Shown piece after piece: positions 7,308-14,819 of a stretch of 64,000 nt of DNA (position 1 is its first letter; each line of letters opens with the position of its first letter). Origin of the DNA: SLHU01 sp009929975 (GTDB taxonomy: Bacteria; Bacillota; Clostridia; Saccharofermentanales; UBA5734); assembly GCA_040776905.1 (NCBI GenBank), contig JAXGZQ010000002.1, positions 124,001 to 188,000 of the forward strand. The letters run 5' to 3'. The position numbers and the translations under genes were made by a program. Below the pieces are notes generated by a model that saw nothing but the letters and a program-made list of their open reading frames with translations, had not been told where the DNA came from and did no database searches.

Positions 7308-10300
7308 ATGCTGTATCCGAAAAACAAGGACAAACTGACCCCTGAGTTATTTCTCACCCCCACGGCTGAATATCGCGGAACCCCGTTCTGGGCGTGGAAT
7401 GCCACGCTCGACGCTGATGAACTCTGTCGCCAGATCGAACATTTCAAGGTGATGGGACTGGGCGGTTTCCATATGCATGTGCGGACCGGTATGGCCACCC
7501 CGTATCTCAGTGATGATTTCATGCAGCTGATCCGCACCTGTGTCGATAAAGCACGCGAGCTGGATATGCTGGCGTGGCTCTATGATGAGGATCGCTGGCC
7601 CTCCGGTGCGGCCGGCGGTTTTGTCACGGCGAATCCTGAGTTCAGGGCCCGGCACCTGCTCTGGACCGCGACGCCTGAATCCGAAGCGGGCCATGCGGCG
7701 GCCGGGGGGGACTCGTCAGCCAGGGCCGGACGCAGCGGCAATGGCCGGCTGCTCGCCTGTTATCAGGTGCAGCTGGATGAACAGGATTACCTTTCCGGCT
7801 ATCAGCGGATCGAGCCGGACGCGGCCGGTTCACAGGACGGCACGGTCTGGTATGCCTACCTCGAGACCGCGCTGCCATCTCCCTGGTATAATAACGAAAC
7901 CTATGTTGATACACTCAATCCCCGGGCGATCGCCAAGTTCATCGAAACGACGCATGAACGGTATGCCGAAACCGTCGGATCCGATTTCGGCGGGATCATT
8001 CCGGCGATCTTTACCGATGAGCCGCAGTTTACCCACAAGACAACCCTGCGCCATGCCGCCGGCCTGGAAGACCTGGTCATGCCATGGACAGATGATCTGG
8101 CTGAGAGTTTTGCCGGCGCCTATGGATTTGATCTGCTCGACCGTCTGCCGGAACTGGTCTGGGAACTGCCGCAGGGCCGTCTTTCCCATGCCCGTTATGC
8201 TTACCATGACCATATCGCCCAGCGTTTCACAGAAGCTTTCGCCGATCAGTGCGGCGCCTGGTGCCGCGGGCACAACCTGATGCTGACCGGCCATATGATG
8301 GAGGAACCGACGCTGCAAAGCCAGACGGCTGCCCTGGGTGAGGCGATGCGCTCCTATCGCGGTTTTGACCTGCCGGGCATCGACATGCTCTGCAACTATT
8401 ATGAATACACCACTGCCAAGCAGGCCCAGTCCGCCGCCCGCCAGTTCGGCAATCCCGGTGTGCTGTCCGAGCTTTACGGCGTGACCAACTGGGACTTTGA
8501 TTTCCGCGGCCATAAGCTGCAGGGTGACTGGCAGGCCGCGCTCGGCGTGACGGTCCGTGTCCAGCATCTGTCCTGGTACGCGATGGCCGGTGAGGCCAAG
8601 CGTGATTATCCGGCCTCGATTCATTACCAGTCGTCCTGGTCGCGGCAGTATCCGCTGATCGAAGACCATTTCGCCCGGGTCAATACGGCGATGACCCGCG
8701 GTCGGGCGGTCAGCCGGATCGGTGTGATCCATCCGGTGGAAAGCTTCTGGCTCTGCTGGGGTCCGCTCGACCAGACGGCGGCCCGGCGGGAGCAGCTTGA
8801 CCAGCAGTTCGCGCAGCTGACTGACTGGCTGCTGTTCGGCCAGCTCGATTTTGATTTCATTTCTGAATCACTGCTGCCGCAGCAATGCACGACAGCCGGA
8901 AACCCGCTGCAAGTCGGGGAGATGGCCTATGAGCGGATCATCGTTCCGGATGTCCTGACCCTGCGTGCGTCGACCCTCGAACGGCTGGCTGCCTTCCAGG
9001 CTGCCGGCGGCGAGATTCTCTGCCTTGGCGATGCGCCGTCCTATATCGACGGCCAGCCTTCAGACGCCGCCGCGCCGCTGTACGCCTCGGCCCGCCGGGT
9101 CAACCTGAGCCAGACCGCGCTGCTCGAAGCGCTCGAGCCGGTACGTGATCTTGATCTGATCCGGGCGGACGGCCGCCGGGCTGATCACTGGCTGTACCAG
9201 CTGCGCCAGGATGGCGATCAGCGCTGGCTGTTCATCGCCCAGGGCAAAGATCCCGGCAAAGTCGACCAGCCGCAGGCGGAAGCGCTGACACTGCGTCTGC
9301 GCGGACTCTGGCAGGGTGAATTGTACCGGACGCTCGATGGAAGCGTCGAGCCGGTTGCCGGCTATGCGCAGCACGGCCAGACCTGTTTTGATCTGGCGCT
9401 GTACGAGCATGACAGTGTCCTGCTGCGTCTGCGGCCAGCCGACACAGCCGCTGCGGCGGAGGCGAAGACCATTATGCGTTCCGGGCGAAATGACAGTCTG
9501 ACGACGGTCGATACCCTGAGCGGACCGGCCGACATCACACTGGATGAGCCGAATGTGCTGCTGCTTGACCAGGCGGAATACCGGCTTGACCAGAAGGACT
9601 GGCAGCCGTCAGAGGAAATTTTGCGGGCAGACAATGATATCCGCCATCAGCTGGGCTGGCCGACCCGGGAAAGCCGGATCGCACAGCCCTGGACCGTCGT
9701 GGATCCGCCGCATGAACATACGGTTTCTCTCCGTTTCACGATTGAGACGGCCTGCGCCGTCAAATCGCCAAAGCTAGCCCTGGAAGACGCCGGTCTGGCG
9801 ACGCTGGTTCTTGATGGCCAGCCGCTGACCACGGTGATTGACGGCTGGTATGTCGACCGCAGCATCGCGACGGTTGGACTGCCTGATCTGGTACCCGGCT
9901 GCCACCAGCTGGAGATCACCTGGCCGTTCAATCAGCGAAGCCAGCTGGAATGGTGCTATCTGCTGGGTGATTTCAGTGTCCGGCTCAATGGCGCGCGCGC
10001 GGTCATTGAACCGCCGGTCAGAACGGTCAACTGGGGCAATCTGACCAGGCAGGGTTTCCCGTTCTATGGCGGTGCGCTGACCTATTCCCTGACAACGCAT
10101 TCACAGGGCGGCCCCCTGGCAATCCATGTCCCGCTGTGGCGGGCCGGTCATTTTGAGGTTCTGGTTGACGGCAAGCGGCAATCGCCGATCGTCTTCAGTC
10201 CATACACCGTGACAACGGAGCCTCTGGCAGCCGGCGATCATCGTGTTGAGCTGCGCCTGTATGCCAGCCGGGTCAACAGTTTCGGCTGTGTTCACAACTG

Positions 10301-10421
10301 CGACCGCAGCTGGTCCTGGTTCGGACCCGATGCCTGGAGAACAACAGGAGACGCCTGGGCCTATGAGTATCAGCTGCGGGAACTGGGCATCCTGAAAAGC
10401 CCCGTCCTCGAATGTGTTTGA
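7308..10421 (+). CDS. Large glycosyl hydrolase, GH106/alpha-L-rhamnosidase-like
   Basis: The 1037-residue protein begins with a conserved catalytic-barrel opening: RGTPFWAWN near residue 22, GLGGFHMHVRTG near 51 and MLAWLYDEDRWPSG near 84. Candidate acids include the YDED segment and IFTDEPQF near 240. A middle domain covers the remainder of the barrel, and the C-terminal 250 residues look like beta-sandwich carbohydrate-binding domains. This layout is seen in proteins annotated as GH106-like or unassigned glycosidases; the substrate is inferred only. There is no signal peptide, so it would act on imported oligosaccharides. I chose ATG 7308 because AAAGGAG lies 6 nt upstream; ATG 7287 in frame has no such site. 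A small CCGCC/GGCGG hairpin precedes the ribosome site. The stop is 20 nt from the IS605 insertion. Confidence 0.7.
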   Translation: MLYPKNKDKLTPELFLTPTAEYRGTPFWAWNATLDADELCRQIEHFKVMGLGGFHMHVRTGMATPYLSDDFMQLIRTCVDKARELDMLAWLYDEDRWPSGAAGGFVTANPEFRARHLLWTATPESEAGHAAAGGDSSARAGRSGNGRLLACYQVQLDEQDYLSGYQRIEPDAAGSQDGTVWYAYLETALPSPWYNNETYVDTLNPRAIAKFIETTHERYAETVGSDFGGIIPAIFTDEPQFTHKTTLRHAAGLEDLVMPWTDDLAESFAGAYGFDLLDRLPELVWELPQGRLSHARYAYHDHIAQRFTEAFADQCGAWCRGHNLMLTGHMMEEPTLQSQTAALGEAMRSYRGFDLPGIDMLCNYYEYTTAKQAQSAARQFGNPGVLSELYGVTNWDFDFRGHKLQGDWQAALGVTVRVQHLSWYAMAGEAKRDYPASIHYQSSWSRQYPLIEDHFARVNTAMTRGRAVSRIGVIHPVESFWLCWGPLDQTAARREQLDQQFAQLTDWLLFGQLDFDFISESLLPQQCTTAGNPLQVGEMAYERIIVPDVLTLRASTLERLAAFQAAGGEILCLGDAPSYIDGQPSDAAAPLYASARRVNLSQTALLEALEPVRDLDLIRADGRRADHWLYQLRQDGDQRWLFIAQGKDPGKVDQPQAEALTLRLRGLWQGELYRTLDGSVEPVAGYAQHGQTCFDLALYEHDSVLLRLRPADTAAAAEAKTIMRSGRNDSLTTVDTLSGPADITLDEPNVLLLDQAEYRLDQKDWQPSEEILRADNDIRHQLGWPTRESRIAQPWTVVDPPHEHTVSLRFTIETACAVKSPKLALEDAGLATLVLDGQPLTTVIDGWYVDRSIATVGLPDLVPGCHQLEITWPFNQRSQLEWCYLLGDFSVRLNGARAVIEPPVRTVNWGNLTRQGFPFYGGALTYSLTTHSQGGPLAIHVPLWRAGHFEVLVDGKRQSPIVFSPYTVTTEPLAAGDHRVELRLYASRVNSFGCVHNCDRSWSWFGPDAWRTTGDAWAYEYQLRELGILKSPVLECV

Positions 10422-10441
10422 ACATTTCAATCGTGCGCAAT

Positions 10442-10471
10442 CCCCTTCTAAGCCGTAAGGTTTAGGCGGGG
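10442..10471. repeat. Left-end subterminal hairpin of the IS605-type element
   Basis: CCCC at 10442-10445 pairs with GGGG at 10468-10471, and CTAAGCC pairs with GGTTTAG around a GTAA loop. It matches the right-end hairpin in design. Such imperfect palindromes are where TnpA binds in characterised IS200/IS605 elements. Confidence 0.7.
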
Positions 10472-10479
10472 TTAGCACG

Positions 10480-10878
10480 TTATTGATTTTCTATGTATTT
10501 TTTTATGACTGCAATAAGTGCTCCGCCCGCCGAAAGGAGCAAATAGCTTTGTGACCAAAACACAGGCTTCCAGTAAAAGGGTGCAAGGTACTCGGAAAAC
10601 TCTTTTCGTACCAACCGGCTGCTTACGGTTTTAAAACTGTTAATCAGAACCGACGGTGCTATCTGAGGTGGCATCTCAAACATTAAGTGGATATGGTCTT
10701 GGTCATGGTTCATTGCTACTATTTTACACCCGTTTCGTTCTTCAAATATGTTTATGGCGATTTCTCTCAGCCTGTTAAATATTGGCTCGTTAATACATTT
10801 ATGACGGTATTTGGTAACTACAACCAAGTGAAATGTAATACTATAACAACTGTGTCTGTTGGTCTTGTAATCAGGCAT
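10480..10878 (-). CDS. tnpA: IS200/IS605-family Y1 transposase TnpA
   Basis: The 132-residue protein has the Y1 HUH transposase layout: an N-terminal strand block YSITFHLVVVTKYR, the HUH motif as HIH at residues 62-64 (DHIHLMFEMP), and a C-terminal helix with the likely nucleophile Tyr 128 (IKKYIENQ). WKPVFWSQSY near 103-112 is the usual family block. It cuts and rejoins the single-stranded element ends via a 5'-phosphotyrosine. GGAGGG lies 5 nt before ATG 10878. All key residues and the full length are present, so it is probably active. It is transcribed away from tnpB. Confidence 0.93.
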   Translation of the reverse strand: MPDYKTNRHSCYSITFHLVVVTKYRHKCINEPIFNRLREIAINIFEERNGCKIVAMNHDQDHIHLMFEMPPQIAPSVLINSFKTVSSRLVRKEFSEYLAPFYWKPVFWSQSYLLLSAGGALIAVIKKYIENQ

Positions 10879-10897
10879 TATTACCCTCCATTTTATA

Positions 10898-10927
10898 ATG
10901 ACAACTAAGCGTCTGTCATGGTATAAT
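10898..10927 (+). promoter_or_regulatory. Promoter for a probably leaderless tnpB transcript
   Basis: ATGACA (10898-10903) and TATAAT (10922-10927) are separated by 18 nt. Transcription would start about 7 nt after the -10 element, at or next to ATG 10934. No ribosome binding site precedes that ATG, so a leaderless mRNA is inferred. Confidence 0.55.
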
Positions 10928-10933
10928 TATAGC

Positions 10934-12331
10934 ATGCAAACTACATCAACGTATAAGACAAAAATACTTTATTATAATGAAATTTTTAGCCAAACACTTA
11001 GCGTCTATAACGAGGCGGTAAGCTACTTGATTGATGTGGTTTATCAAAACAGAGCCGATATTTTTGCACTAAACGGCAAGAAACAAAACAACTATTTAGA
11101 ACGCCTTTGTATTAAAACCAAAAAGAACCCTGACCCGCCGTATGATTTTAGTAAGCGGTTTTATAAATTCCCTTCCTACTACAGACGTGCGGCGATGCAG
11201 TTTGCGTTAGGGCATGTACAAAGCTATCTTACCAAACTATATGCTTGGGCAAAAAGCGGGAACCATAAAAATAAGCCCGGTCTTCAGGCAAAGCACAGGG
11301 CGTTCCCTGTTTTGTACAACGCACAAAGTTTTAAACGGGTGGATGATTACACCGTTCAAATTAAGATATTGCATCAAAACGACTGGGTATGGCTAAATGT
11401 AAATCTAAAGCCGAGGGATGTGTCCTATATAAAAAGACATTGTACCCAAAAGGCATCAAAGGCTCCGACTTTGGTGAAAAAGGGCAAGTGTTGGTATTTG
11501 CACACGCCATACACAGAGCAGGTTGTTTTGAGTGGTAATAAATCCATACCTACTAAAATAGCAGCAGTAGACCTTGGCATTAACAGTAGTGCTGTATGCT
11601 CCATAATGCACGCTGACGGAACTGTCTCTGGTAGGAAGTTTATCAACCAGCCAGAAGAAAAAGACCGGCTTAGTCATTTATTGGGACAGATTAAAAAGTC
11701 GCAAACCAAGGGTGCTGTTAGGAATAAGCGGTTATGGGCTTTGGCAAACAACAAGAACCGTGAGATAGCGGTAAGGACCGCCAGTGCTATCGTTGAGTTT
11801 GCTGTAAAAAACAAGGCGGAAGTGATAGTGCTCGAACATTTGGATATGCACGGCAAGAAGAAAGGTAGTAATAAACAAAGACTACAGCTTTGGCGAAACA
11901 AAGAGGTGGTCAGTCGTGTAACGCACAAGGCACATCAAGCAGGGATTAGGGTTTCTACCATAAACGCCCGAAACAGCAGTAAACTCGCGTTTGACGGGTC
12001 GGGCAAGGTAAAGCGTGATTCTGCCAATGCTTCGATTTGTGTTTTTAGTTCAGGTAAGCAGTATAACTGTGATTTATCGGCATCTTATAATATTGGTGCA
12101 CGTTATTTTGTCCGTGAAACTATTAAATCTTTGCCGGAAACGGTAGAGTTGGCTGTTTTGGCAAAAGTTCCAGAACTGGCCAAAAGAACCACTTGCACAC
12201 TGTCGTCTCTCATTAGCCTTAATGCGGAGCTGAACGCTCTTTTGCTTCCAGACTCTGAGTTTTGCGCATTACGAACGACAGCGAATTCTCTGCCTAAAGC
12301 AGGAGAAGCCCCGTCTAAGCTCTTGGCTTAG
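10934..12331 (+). CDS. tnpB: TnpB RNA-guided nuclease of IS605 type (zinc ribbon cysteines missing)
   Basis: The 465-residue protein has the TnpB RuvC core: Asp 213 in AAVDLGINSS, Glu 301 in VIVLEHLDM and Asp 380 in YNCDLSASYNIG. Known role of the family: RNA-guided DNA cleavage with an omega-RNA made from the element's right end, helping the element persist at its donor site. Unusual here is the region before Asp 380, where the common CxxC...CxxC zinc ribbon is absent: the positions read NSSKLAFDG and ASICVFSSG, leaving only Cys 369 and Cys 379. Similar zinc-poor TnpB proteins exist in Clostridia, as far as I recall. ATG 10934 is preferred over an in-frame ATG at 10898, which overlaps the promoter. 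The last codons run into the right-end hairpin. Confidence 0.88.
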   Translation: MQTTSTYKTKILYYNEIFSQTLSVYNEAVSYLIDVVYQNRADIFALNGKKQNNYLERLCIKTKKNPDPPYDFSKRFYKFPSYYRRAAMQFALGHVQSYLTKLYAWAKSGNHKNKPGLQAKHRAFPVLYNAQSFKRVDDYTVQIKILHQNDWVWLNVNLKPRDVSYIKRHCTQKASKAPTLVKKGKCWYLHTPYTEQVVLSGNKSIPTKIAAVDLGINSSAVCSIMHADGTVSGRKFINQPEEKDRLSHLLGQIKKSQTKGAVRNKRLWALANNKNREIAVRTASAIVEFAVKNKAEVIVLEHLDMHGKKKGSNKQRLQLWRNKEVVSRVTHKAHQAGIRVSTINARNSSKLAFDGSGKVKRDSANASICVFSSGKQYNCDLSASYNIGARYFVRETIKSLPETVELAVLAKVPELAKRTTCTLSSLISLNAELNALLLPDSEFCALRTTANSLPKAGEAPSKLLA

Positions 12332-12346
12332 GCGGGGAGGGTTCAC
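12200..12346 (+). ncRNA. Probable omega-RNA (reRNA) of the TnpB system
   Basis: In studied IS605 elements, the TnpB guide RNA covers the 3' end of tnpB plus the right end, and its guide is the flanking DNA just beyond the element. Here the region ends in the hairpin 12309-12337 and TTCAC. The guide would then start near 12347, in DNA leading to the 84-bp repeats. The 5' limit is a guess; evidence is positional. Confidence 0.45.
12309..12337. repeat. Right-end subterminal hairpin of the IS605-type element
   Basis: CCCCG (12309-12313) pairs with CGGGG (12333-12337), and CTAAGC pairs with GCTTAG around TCTTG. It overlaps the tnpB stop codon. It mirrors the left-end hairpin. Confidence 0.75.
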
Positions 12347-12371
12347 CAAAGTAGAATTATCCGTGACTTCC

Positions 12372-12539
12372 GGTACTTTCAGACTCAGACACATAGAACC
12401 CGATTTAACCCAGGCCTGAAAGTACCTTTAAACATGTTAAACTATAGTGACCTACGGTACTTTCAATCCTAGACACACAGACCCTTGGTGAACCCATGCC
12501 TGAAAGTACCTTTGAACATGTTAAACTATAGTGACCTAC
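12372..12539. repeat. Two tandem 84-bp repeat units with internal inverted repeats, upstream of trxA
   Basis: Unit 1 spans 12372-12455 and unit 2 spans 12456-12539. Each starts with GGTACTTTCA, has a more variable middle of 35 bases, then TGAAAGTACC (the exact reverse complement), then the near-identical block CTTTRAACATGTTAAACTAT followed by AGTGACCTAC. The 10-bp arms are at 12372-12381/12417-12426 and 12456-12465/12501-12510. AACATGTT is itself palindromic. A degraded earlier copy of the AGTGACCTAC end is visible at about 12355-12371 (CCGTGACTTCC). The array fills the gap between the IS605 right end and trxA. No clear -35/-10 pair was found in it. Confidence 0.85.
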
Positions 12540-12607
12540 GTCACAGTCGAAGAACGCAAAGACCGATATAGTTAAGACAAAACAAAAATGTGAAAGGAAT
12601 CATGAAC

Positions 12608-12937
12608 ATGGCAAGTGAAAAAGTAATGGTCATAACAGAAGAAAATTTTGAGCGCGAGGTCGTTCAGTCAGAAGTCCCGGTGCTTCTCGATTTCTGGGCC
12701 GGCTGGTGCGCGCCCTGCCGCATGCTCAGCCCGACCATCGACAGCCTGGCAGATGAGCTCGAGGGAAAAATCAAAGTCGGTAAGGTCAATGTCGACGAGC
12801 AGCCGAATCTGGCCGCCGCCTTTCAGGTCATGAGCATCCCGACGGTCACCCTGACCCGTGGTAAACAGATGCTGCACCAGTCCATCGGTGTGAAAACCAA
12901 AGACGCCCTGAAAAAGGAAATCGAAGCGAGAATCTGA
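12608..12937 (+). CDS. trxA: Thioredoxin
   Basis: The 109-residue protein is a single thioredoxin fold with the active site WAGWCAPCRM (CxPC, cysteines near 33 and 36), the cis-proline segment SIPTVTL near 75 and a GKVNVDEQP strand. It is a cytoplasmic dithiol-disulfide reductase that would be reduced by thioredoxin reductase, whose gene is not in the window. AAAGGA ends 9 nt before ATG 12608, which is why this start is preferred over ATG 12602 (3 nt spacing) or GTG 12590. The active site has Ala where many family members have Gly (WCAPC versus WCGPC), a common variant in Clostridia. A terminator follows, so it is probably transcribed alone. Confidence 0.93.
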   Translation: MASEKVMVITEENFEREVVQSEVPVLLDFWAGWCAPCRMLSPTIDSLADELEGKIKVGKVNVDEQPNLAAAFQVMSIPTVTLTRGKQMLHQSIGVKTKDALKKEIEARI

Positions 12938-12973
12938 TCCGTTTTCGTCTCGATTGTTCAATCTGGTCCTCTG

Positions 12974-13003
12974 CACCTCGCGGCCGCCGCCGCGGGGTGT
13001 TTT
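12974..13003 (+). terminator. Rho-independent terminator after trxA
   Basis: CACCTCGCGGC and GCCGCGGGGTG form a GC-rich stem around CGCC, followed by TTTTGT. It lies about 35 nt after the trxA stop. Confidence 0.75.
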
Positions 13004-13043
13004 GTCGTTGCCTGCTTTTCAATCAGTCCAAAGGGGCAATGTC

Positions 13044-13052
13044 TGATATAAT
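13044..13052 (+). promoter_or_regulatory. Extended -10 promoter before the FGGY kinase
   Basis: TGATATAAT (TGNTATAAT) lies 54 nt before the kinase start. No good -35 hexamer is visible at 17 nt. Confidence 0.5.
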
Positions 13053-13105
13053 TATTGGGAGAATAGAACACCTTCGCGGTGTCAGCTAGAGATGGAGGAA
13101 AATCA

Positions 13106-14710
13106 ATGAGCCAGACCAAAGAAACCGTCGCGAACGTGATTCGGGAGGGCCGGACTGCCCTGGGAATCGAACTGGGTTCTACCCGGATCAAGGCGGTCCT
13201 GATCGGACCGGACTTCCGGCCACTCGCTTCCGGCGGCCATGACTGGGAAAACGAGTTCGATGGCCAGTACTGGACCTATTCGCTTGCCTCGATCCATCAG
13301 GGCCTGCGTGAAAGCTTTCGTGCGCTGTCTGACGCGGTCAGCGAGCAATACGGTGTGACGCTCAACACGGTCGGCGCGATCGGTGTCTCGGCGATGATGC
13401 ACGGCTATATGGCCTTTGACGCGGACGGTACGCTGCTGACCCCATTTCGCACCTGGCGCAACAACACGACGGGCCAGGCGTCGGCTGAACTGTCGGCGCA
13501 ATTTGATTTTCCGGTCCCCCAGCGCTGGAGCATCGCCCATCTTTACCAGGCGATTCTCAACCATGAGGAACATGTCAGCCGGATTGACCATCTGACCACC
13601 CTGGCCGGCTATATCCATTGGCAGCTGACCGGCCAGCGGGTGCTGGGAACCGGTGAGGCCTCCGGCCTGTTTCCGCTCGATCCGGCGACCGGCGGATTTG
13701 ATCAGGCCAAGCTGGATGTCTTTGACCAGCTGATCAAGGCACGGCAGCTGCCCTGGCAGATCCGCGATCTGCTGCCCGGAATCCTCGCGGCCGGCAGGAA
13801 TGCCGGTACACTGTCGGAAAGCGGCGCCCGCTTCCTCGACCCGACCGGCCAGCTCAGTTCGGGTATCCCGCTGTGTCCGCCGGAAGGCGATGCCGGTACC
13901 GGCATGGTCGCGACCAACAGCATCACGCCCCGAACCGGCAATGTGTCCGCCGGAACCTCGGTATTCGCGATGATCGTGCTCGAACAGCCGCTGAAAAAAG
14001 TACATGAGGAGATCGATCTGGTCATGACACCGGATGGGCATCCGGTCGCCATGGTCCATGCCAATAACTGCACCTCAGATTATGATGCCTGGATCCAACT
14101 GTTCATTGAGTACAATCAGGCGCTCGGAATCGACATCGCCAAACCACGTGTCTATGACACATTGCTTGAACTGGCGCTCAAGGGGGATGCCGACGGTGGC
14201 GGCCTGCTGTCCTACGGCTATATCTCCGGTGAGCACATCACCGGCTTTGAACAAGGCCGCCCGCTGTTTGTCCGGCCGGCCGACAGCCGTTTCAATCTGG
14301 CCAATTTCATGCGCACACAACTTTTCGCGTCACTCGGGGTTTTGCGTACCGGTCTGAACATCCTCTTTGACCAGGAAGAAGTCCAGGTCGATGAGATTCG
14401 CGGCCACGGCGGCTTCTTTAAGACCCGCGGGGTCGGATCCCGCATCATGGCGGCCGCGACCGAAACGCCAATTGTCATCCTGGAGACGGCCGGTGAGGGA
14501 GGCGCCTGGGGCATCGCCCTGCTGGCGGCCTTCATGAACCGGTCCTCAGACTCCTTGAGTCTGGACCAGTTTCTCCGCCAGGAGGTTTTCAGCGGACAGC
14601 TGACAGAGACCACCCGGCCGGATCCCCGCGATGTCGACGGGTTCCGCCAGTTCTTCCAGCTTTACCAGCGGGGGCTGCCGGTTGAGCGGGCCGCGGTTGA
14701 CCACCTGTAA
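13106..14710 (+). CDS. FGGY-family carbohydrate kinase, substrate uncertain
   Basis: The 534-residue protein has the two actin-like ATPase domains of FGGY sugar kinases. The phosphate-1 motif is GIELGSTRIKAVLIG near residues 20-34; a substrate-side block IGVSAMMHGYMAFD lies near 100; the second-domain segment GNVSAGTSVFAMIVL near 279 binds the adenosine phosphate; GHGGFFKTRGVG and ETAGEGGAWGIALLAA near 435-475 complete the site. It would phosphorylate a sugar or sugar alcohol with ATP. The nearest families I recall are xylulokinase and ribulokinase, but the sequence does not settle the substrate. GGAGG lies 10 nt before ATG 13106; an in-frame GTG at 13079 lies upstream of this site and is less likely. 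It stands alone between trxA and a Crp/Fnr regulator. Confidence 0.85.
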   Translation: MSQTKETVANVIREGRTALGIELGSTRIKAVLIGPDFRPLASGGHDWENEFDGQYWTYSLASIHQGLRESFRALSDAVSEQYGVTLNTVGAIGVSAMMHGYMAFDADGTLLTPFRTWRNNTTGQASAELSAQFDFPVPQRWSIAHLYQAILNHEEHVSRIDHLTTLAGYIHWQLTGQRVLGTGEASGLFPLDPATGGFDQAKLDVFDQLIKARQLPWQIRDLLPGILAAGRNAGTLSESGARFLDPTGQLSSGIPLCPPEGDAGTGMVATNSITPRTGNVSAGTSVFAMIVLEQPLKKVHEEIDLVMTPDGHPVAMVHANNCTSDYDAWIQLFIEYNQALGIDIAKPRVYDTLLELALKGDADGGGLLSYGYISGEHITGFEQGRPLFVRPADSRFNLANFMRTQLFASLGVLRTGLNILFDQEEVQVDEIRGHGGFFKTRGVGSRIMAAATETPIVILETAGEGGAWGIALLAAFMNRSSDSLSLDQFLRQEVFSGQLTETTRPDPRDVDGFRQFFQLYQRGLPVERAAVDHL

Positions 14711-14754
14711 ACAGCGCGGCAGTGAAACCGTCCTGAAATCAGCCATGAATTTCC

Positions 14755-14782
14755 TTGCAGCCAGGCCGTTTTATGTTAAACT
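14755..14782 (+). promoter_or_regulatory. Candidate promoter for the Crp/Fnr regulator
   Basis: TTGCAG (14755-14760) and TAAACT (14777-14782) are 16 nt apart, about 38 nt before the start codon. Confidence 0.45.
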
Positions 14783-14794
14783 GTCTGCGGATTA

Positions 14795-14806
14795 TTGATC
14801 AATCAA
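14795..14806. promoter_or_regulatory. TTGAT/ATCAA inverted repeat, possible autoregulatory operator
   Basis: TTGATCAATCAA lies between the predicted transcription start and the ribosome site. The half-sites equal those of the FNR box, but the gap is 2 nt instead of the classical 4. Binding by the product of the next gene is an inference. Confidence 0.35.
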
Positions 14807-14819
14807 CAGGAGGCCGCGA

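Larger units (their letters stand above)
10431..12346. mobile_element. IS200/IS605-family insertion sequence (IS605-type, tnpA and tnpB divergent)
   Basis: The segment is much richer in A+T than its surroundings and carries a Y1 transposase gene (minus) and a TnpB gene (plus) head to head. No inverted terminal repeats are present; instead both ends carry similar subterminal hairpins with CCCC/GGGG bases (10442-10471 and 12309-12337), as expected for single-strand-DNA transposition by TnpA. The right boundary is placed at TTCAC (12342-12346) and the left near TTTCAA (10425-10430); both are approximate because the empty site is unknown. It sits between the glycosidase gene and the trxA region without breaking a gene. 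Confidence 0.85.

Noticed and set aside
10417..10425. TTTGAACAT next to the IS605 left end resembles the block in the 84-bp repeats, suggesting the IS split a repeat unit
   Set aside because: Nine bases only, overlapping the stop codon of the glycosidase gene; too short to claim without the empty site.
12527..12532. TATAGT in the 84-bp repeats as the -10 element of a trxA promoter
   Set aside because: No acceptable -35 hexamer at 16-19 nt and no extended -10 TG; the true trxA promoter was not found.
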